DNA from: DALYDP01 sp964541635
GTDB taxonomy: Bacteria; Patescibacteriota; Gracilibacteria; Peribacterales; Peribacteraceae
Length of the DNA: 59,177 bases
Direction: 5' to 3'
Assembly: GCA_964541635.1 (NCBI GenBank)
Contig: CAZIQM010000002.1
Location: 1-59,177, forward strand
The notes beneath the pieces were generated by a model. The model was not told where the DNA came from, made no database searches, and was given only the letters and a program-made list of their open reading frames with translations. The position numbers and the translations under genes are program-made. Positions 57,767 through 59,177 of this stretch are shown here, piece after piece. Numbering within the stretch: the stretch's first letter is position 1; each line of letters begins with the position of its first letter.

Positions 57767-57821
57767 ACGGCGACCGGTTCGTTGCCGCTATACTGCCGCC
57801 ATCTTTCCCTTCCATCCTTTT

Positions 57822-58202
57822 ATGAAACTCCTCGGAACCATCGTCGGTTGGGTGTGCGTGGCGCCCGTCGCGGCGCTCAACATCTTCGCCGGCATTTCCA
57901 AATTTTCCCCGGTCGCGCCCGATTCCCCGCAGGCCGCGATGATGCAGTCGATGGGAATCACGCCGCAAATCGCCCACGTGCTCGGCGTCATCGAGCTGGC
58001 GTCCGTGTTGCTCATCCTCATCCCCCGCACGTCCACGGTCGGCTTCGTGTTGCTCGTGGGTTACATGTCCGGCGTCACCGCGACGCTCATCACGCATTCC
58101 CAGGACGCGACGGCCGGTTTGGCCTCGCTCGCGCTCCTCACGGTCAGCGCCTACTTCCGCAACCCGGAATTGCTCTGGCGCTTGAAGGGCAAGACGATGT
58201 AA
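57822..58202 (+). CDS. DoxX-like membrane protein
   Basis: A 126-residue protein with four membrane segments of the DoxX-like type: VAALNIFAGISKFSPVAP, GITPQIAHVLGVIELASVLL, ILIPRTSTVGFVLLVGYMSG and the C-terminal HSQDATAGLASLALLTVSAY. DoxX-type proteins are linked to thiol redox balance; exact role here unknown. A TATACT box (57789-57794) precedes a ~20-nt pyrimidine-rich leader (TTTCCCTTCCATCCTTTT) before the ATG. Confidence 0.8.
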   Translation: MKLLGTIVGWVCVAPVAALNIFAGISKFSPVAPDSPQAAMMQSMGITPQIAHVLGVIELASVLLILIPRTSTVGFVLLVGYMSGVTATLITHSQDATAGLASLALLTVSAYFRNPELLWRLKGKTM

Positions 58203-58259
58203 TTTCAGGTCCGCACGTCGACGAACGGTCCTCATAACGGGGGCCGTTTTTCGTTGTGG

Positions 58260-58265
58260 TATCCT
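58260..58265 (+). promoter_or_regulatory. -10 box of the Nudix gene
   Basis: TATCCT, 6 nt before ATG 58272; predicts a leaderless mRNA. Confidence 0.6.
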
Positions 58266-58271
58266 TCCCGC

Positions 58272-58697
58272 ATGAGCGAGCCGAAACTGTTCGTGGCCTT
58301 CAAGGCGTTCATCGAGCGTGACGGGAAAATCCTCGTCGTACGCGAATCCAGTTCGTACAAGGAGAGTTCGCAAAAGGGAAAATGGGGGATTCCGGGCGGA
58401 CGCCTGGAGCCGGGCGAACGGTATGACGAATGTCTCTCGCGCGAAGTGATGGAAGAAACGGGACTCACCGTGAAATTCGGGAGGCCGTTTCACGTGACCG
58501 AGTGGAGGCCGACGATCCGGGGCGAACAATGGCAGGTCGTCGCCGTGTTCGTTGCGTGCGAGTCGGGGGAAGGCGACGTGCGCTTGTCGCCCGACCACGA
58601 AGCGTTCGAATGGATCGATCCGGCCGCGCATGCCGACTATCCCATTATCGAAACGGAGCATGCTGCGTTCGAGGCTTATTTGAGCAGGAAAAATTGA
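58272..58697 (+). CDS. Nudix hydrolase
   Basis: A 141-residue protein with the full Nudix box GGRLEPGERYDECLSREVME ETGL, in which the REVMEE segment binds the metal. The first strands EPKLFVAFKAFIERDGKILV and WGIPGG are typical. It hydrolyses a nucleoside diphosphate linked to another group; the substrate cannot be told. The ATG at 58272 is set by the TATCCT box 6 nt upstream. Confidence 0.92.
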   Translation: MSEPKLFVAFKAFIERDGKILVVRESSSYKESSQKGKWGIPGGRLEPGERYDECLSREVMEETGLTVKFGRPFHVTEWRPTIRGEQWQVVAVFVACESGEGDVRLSPDHEAFEWIDPAAHADYPIIETEHAAFEAYLSRKN

Positions 58698-58732
58698 ATA
58701 CTAAATTTGTTCAATAGTGCGCGTAAAAAAGA

Positions 58733-58761
58733 AGCCCGATGCGTGGTATGCGCATCGGGCT
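58733..58761. terminator. Bidirectional hairpin terminator
   Basis: AGCCCGATGCG (58733-58743) and CGCATCGGGCT (58751-58761) form a perfect 11-bp stem with a 7-nt loop; on the minus strand it is followed by TCTTTTTTACG, on the plus strand by CGTGGTTTTC. It ends the minus-strand partial gene and possibly the Nudix gene. Confidence 0.85.
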
Positions 58762-58787
58762 CGTGGTTTTCTGCTGGCAGGGAATCG

Positions 58788-59177
58788 TTACCCGAGTTGT
58801 TCCACCCGGAGGAGTCCGCGGGACTCCAGCGTGGTTCGCAGCCCGGGCGAAATGATGAAGCTCGTATCCGCGAAGATCGTGACGATCCCAGCGGCGCGGC
58901 GCAGACCCTTGTCGACGCCGTTGATTTTCAAGCGGTACAAGGTGTCGTCGCCGGCGACGCCCGTCATTTCGATCGTTTCGCCGAAGATGTTCAAGGCGTT
59001 CGTGTGGTCGTTGAGGACCTCGAGCGCTTGGACGTTCAGCGACGCATCGCGATGGACGGTGTCCACGGTTTCGACGCCGATGAGTCGATCGGGGAGATTG
59101 TCTCCGCCGGCGTTGTAGGTGTCAGCTCCCGGCCCTCCGACGAGCCGCGCACCAGCACGGAGAAGGCCTCTCCGCGC
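58788..59177 (-). CDS. C-terminal end of a calcium-repeat (RTX-like) secreted protein, partial
   Basis: A 129-residue C-terminal fragment; the 5' part is beyond the window edge. GARLVGGPGADTYNAGGDN and GVAGDDTLYRLK are hemolysin-type GGxGxD calcium-binding nonapeptide-like repeats. The last 60 residues (FADTSFIISPGLRTTLESRG) form a different small domain. Secreted or surface localisation is likely by analogy with RTX proteins, but no signal peptide can be seen in this part. Confidence 0.75.
   Translation of the reverse strand, partial: ARRGLLRAGARLVGGPGADTYNAGGDNLPDRLIGVETVDTVHRDASLNVQALEVLNDHTNALNIFGETIEMTGVAGDDTLYRLKINGVDKGLRRAAGIVTIFADTSFIISPGLRTTLESRGLLRVEQLG

Overview
The window looks like a chromosomal segment of a GC-rich member of the Candidate Phyla Radiation (Patescibacteria), most plausibly near Peribacteria/Peregrinibacteria. 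The signs are several secreted proteins with long low-complexity serine tails, an S-layer protein with DUF11 and SLH domains, a surface protein carrying a GKPVIYLYPE-type motif, a MEMO-CapA fusion, and many small membrane proteins of unknown role. UGA is a normal stop and the tRNA-Trp has a CCA anticodon, so the code is standard. The lineage is an inference from gene content; no rRNA is present.

Layout. 1-13.9 kb: the end of an ATP synthase cluster (atpA 3' end, atpG, then a terminator with no atpD/atpC), a DsbA-like oxidoreductase, small membrane and exported proteins, a serine protease and a large S-layer-anchored protein. 13.9-18.8 kb: a copper-handling operon on the minus strand (small exported Met/His-rich protein, HMA-SafE-cupredoxin fusion, HMA chaperone, CopA ATPase, DUF305). 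18.8-27.9 kb: a mosaic lower-GC zone punctuated by five same-orientation copies of a roughly 95-bp repeat, holding a PhnA-like protein, a helical protein, a phosphatase-like gene interrupted by a 10-N gap, a racemase and a tryptophan-themed cluster (TrpR-like repressor, tRNA-Trp, trpS, chorismate mutase-methyltransferase fusion). 28.0-32.6 kb: a defence-like module (winged-helix protein, MORC/MutL-like GHKL ATPase, cytosine-5 DNA methyltransferase, Vsr endonuclease) followed by a strongly folded intergenic element. 33.2-35.9 kb: two small paralogous genes and a large serine recombinase ending in tRNA-Asn, with a duplicated tRNA end that looks like an attachment site. 36-59 kb: core high-GC DNA again, with an HTTM-DCC membrane protein operon, a GT-C glycosyltransferase, a short alaS, two tandem sensor kinases with EF-hand-like loops, tmRNA, a MEMO-CapA fusion, a Trp/Ser/Asp-rich surface protein, TspO, DoxX, a Nudix hydrolase and the 3' end of a calcium-repeat protein.

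Gene expression. About twenty genes have a TANNNT -10 box ending 6-9 nt before the start codon, which predicts leaderless mRNAs; this decides several starts (including GTG starts). Others have short pyrimidine-rich leaders instead of a Shine-Dalgarno sequence. The most interesting places for follow-up are the GHKL-methylase-Vsr module with its neighbouring structured element (28.0-32.6 kb), the Trp cluster with a palindrome over the trpS promoter and a hairpin before its start, the repeat-bounded cassettes, the EF-hand kinase pair and the Trp-rich surface modules.
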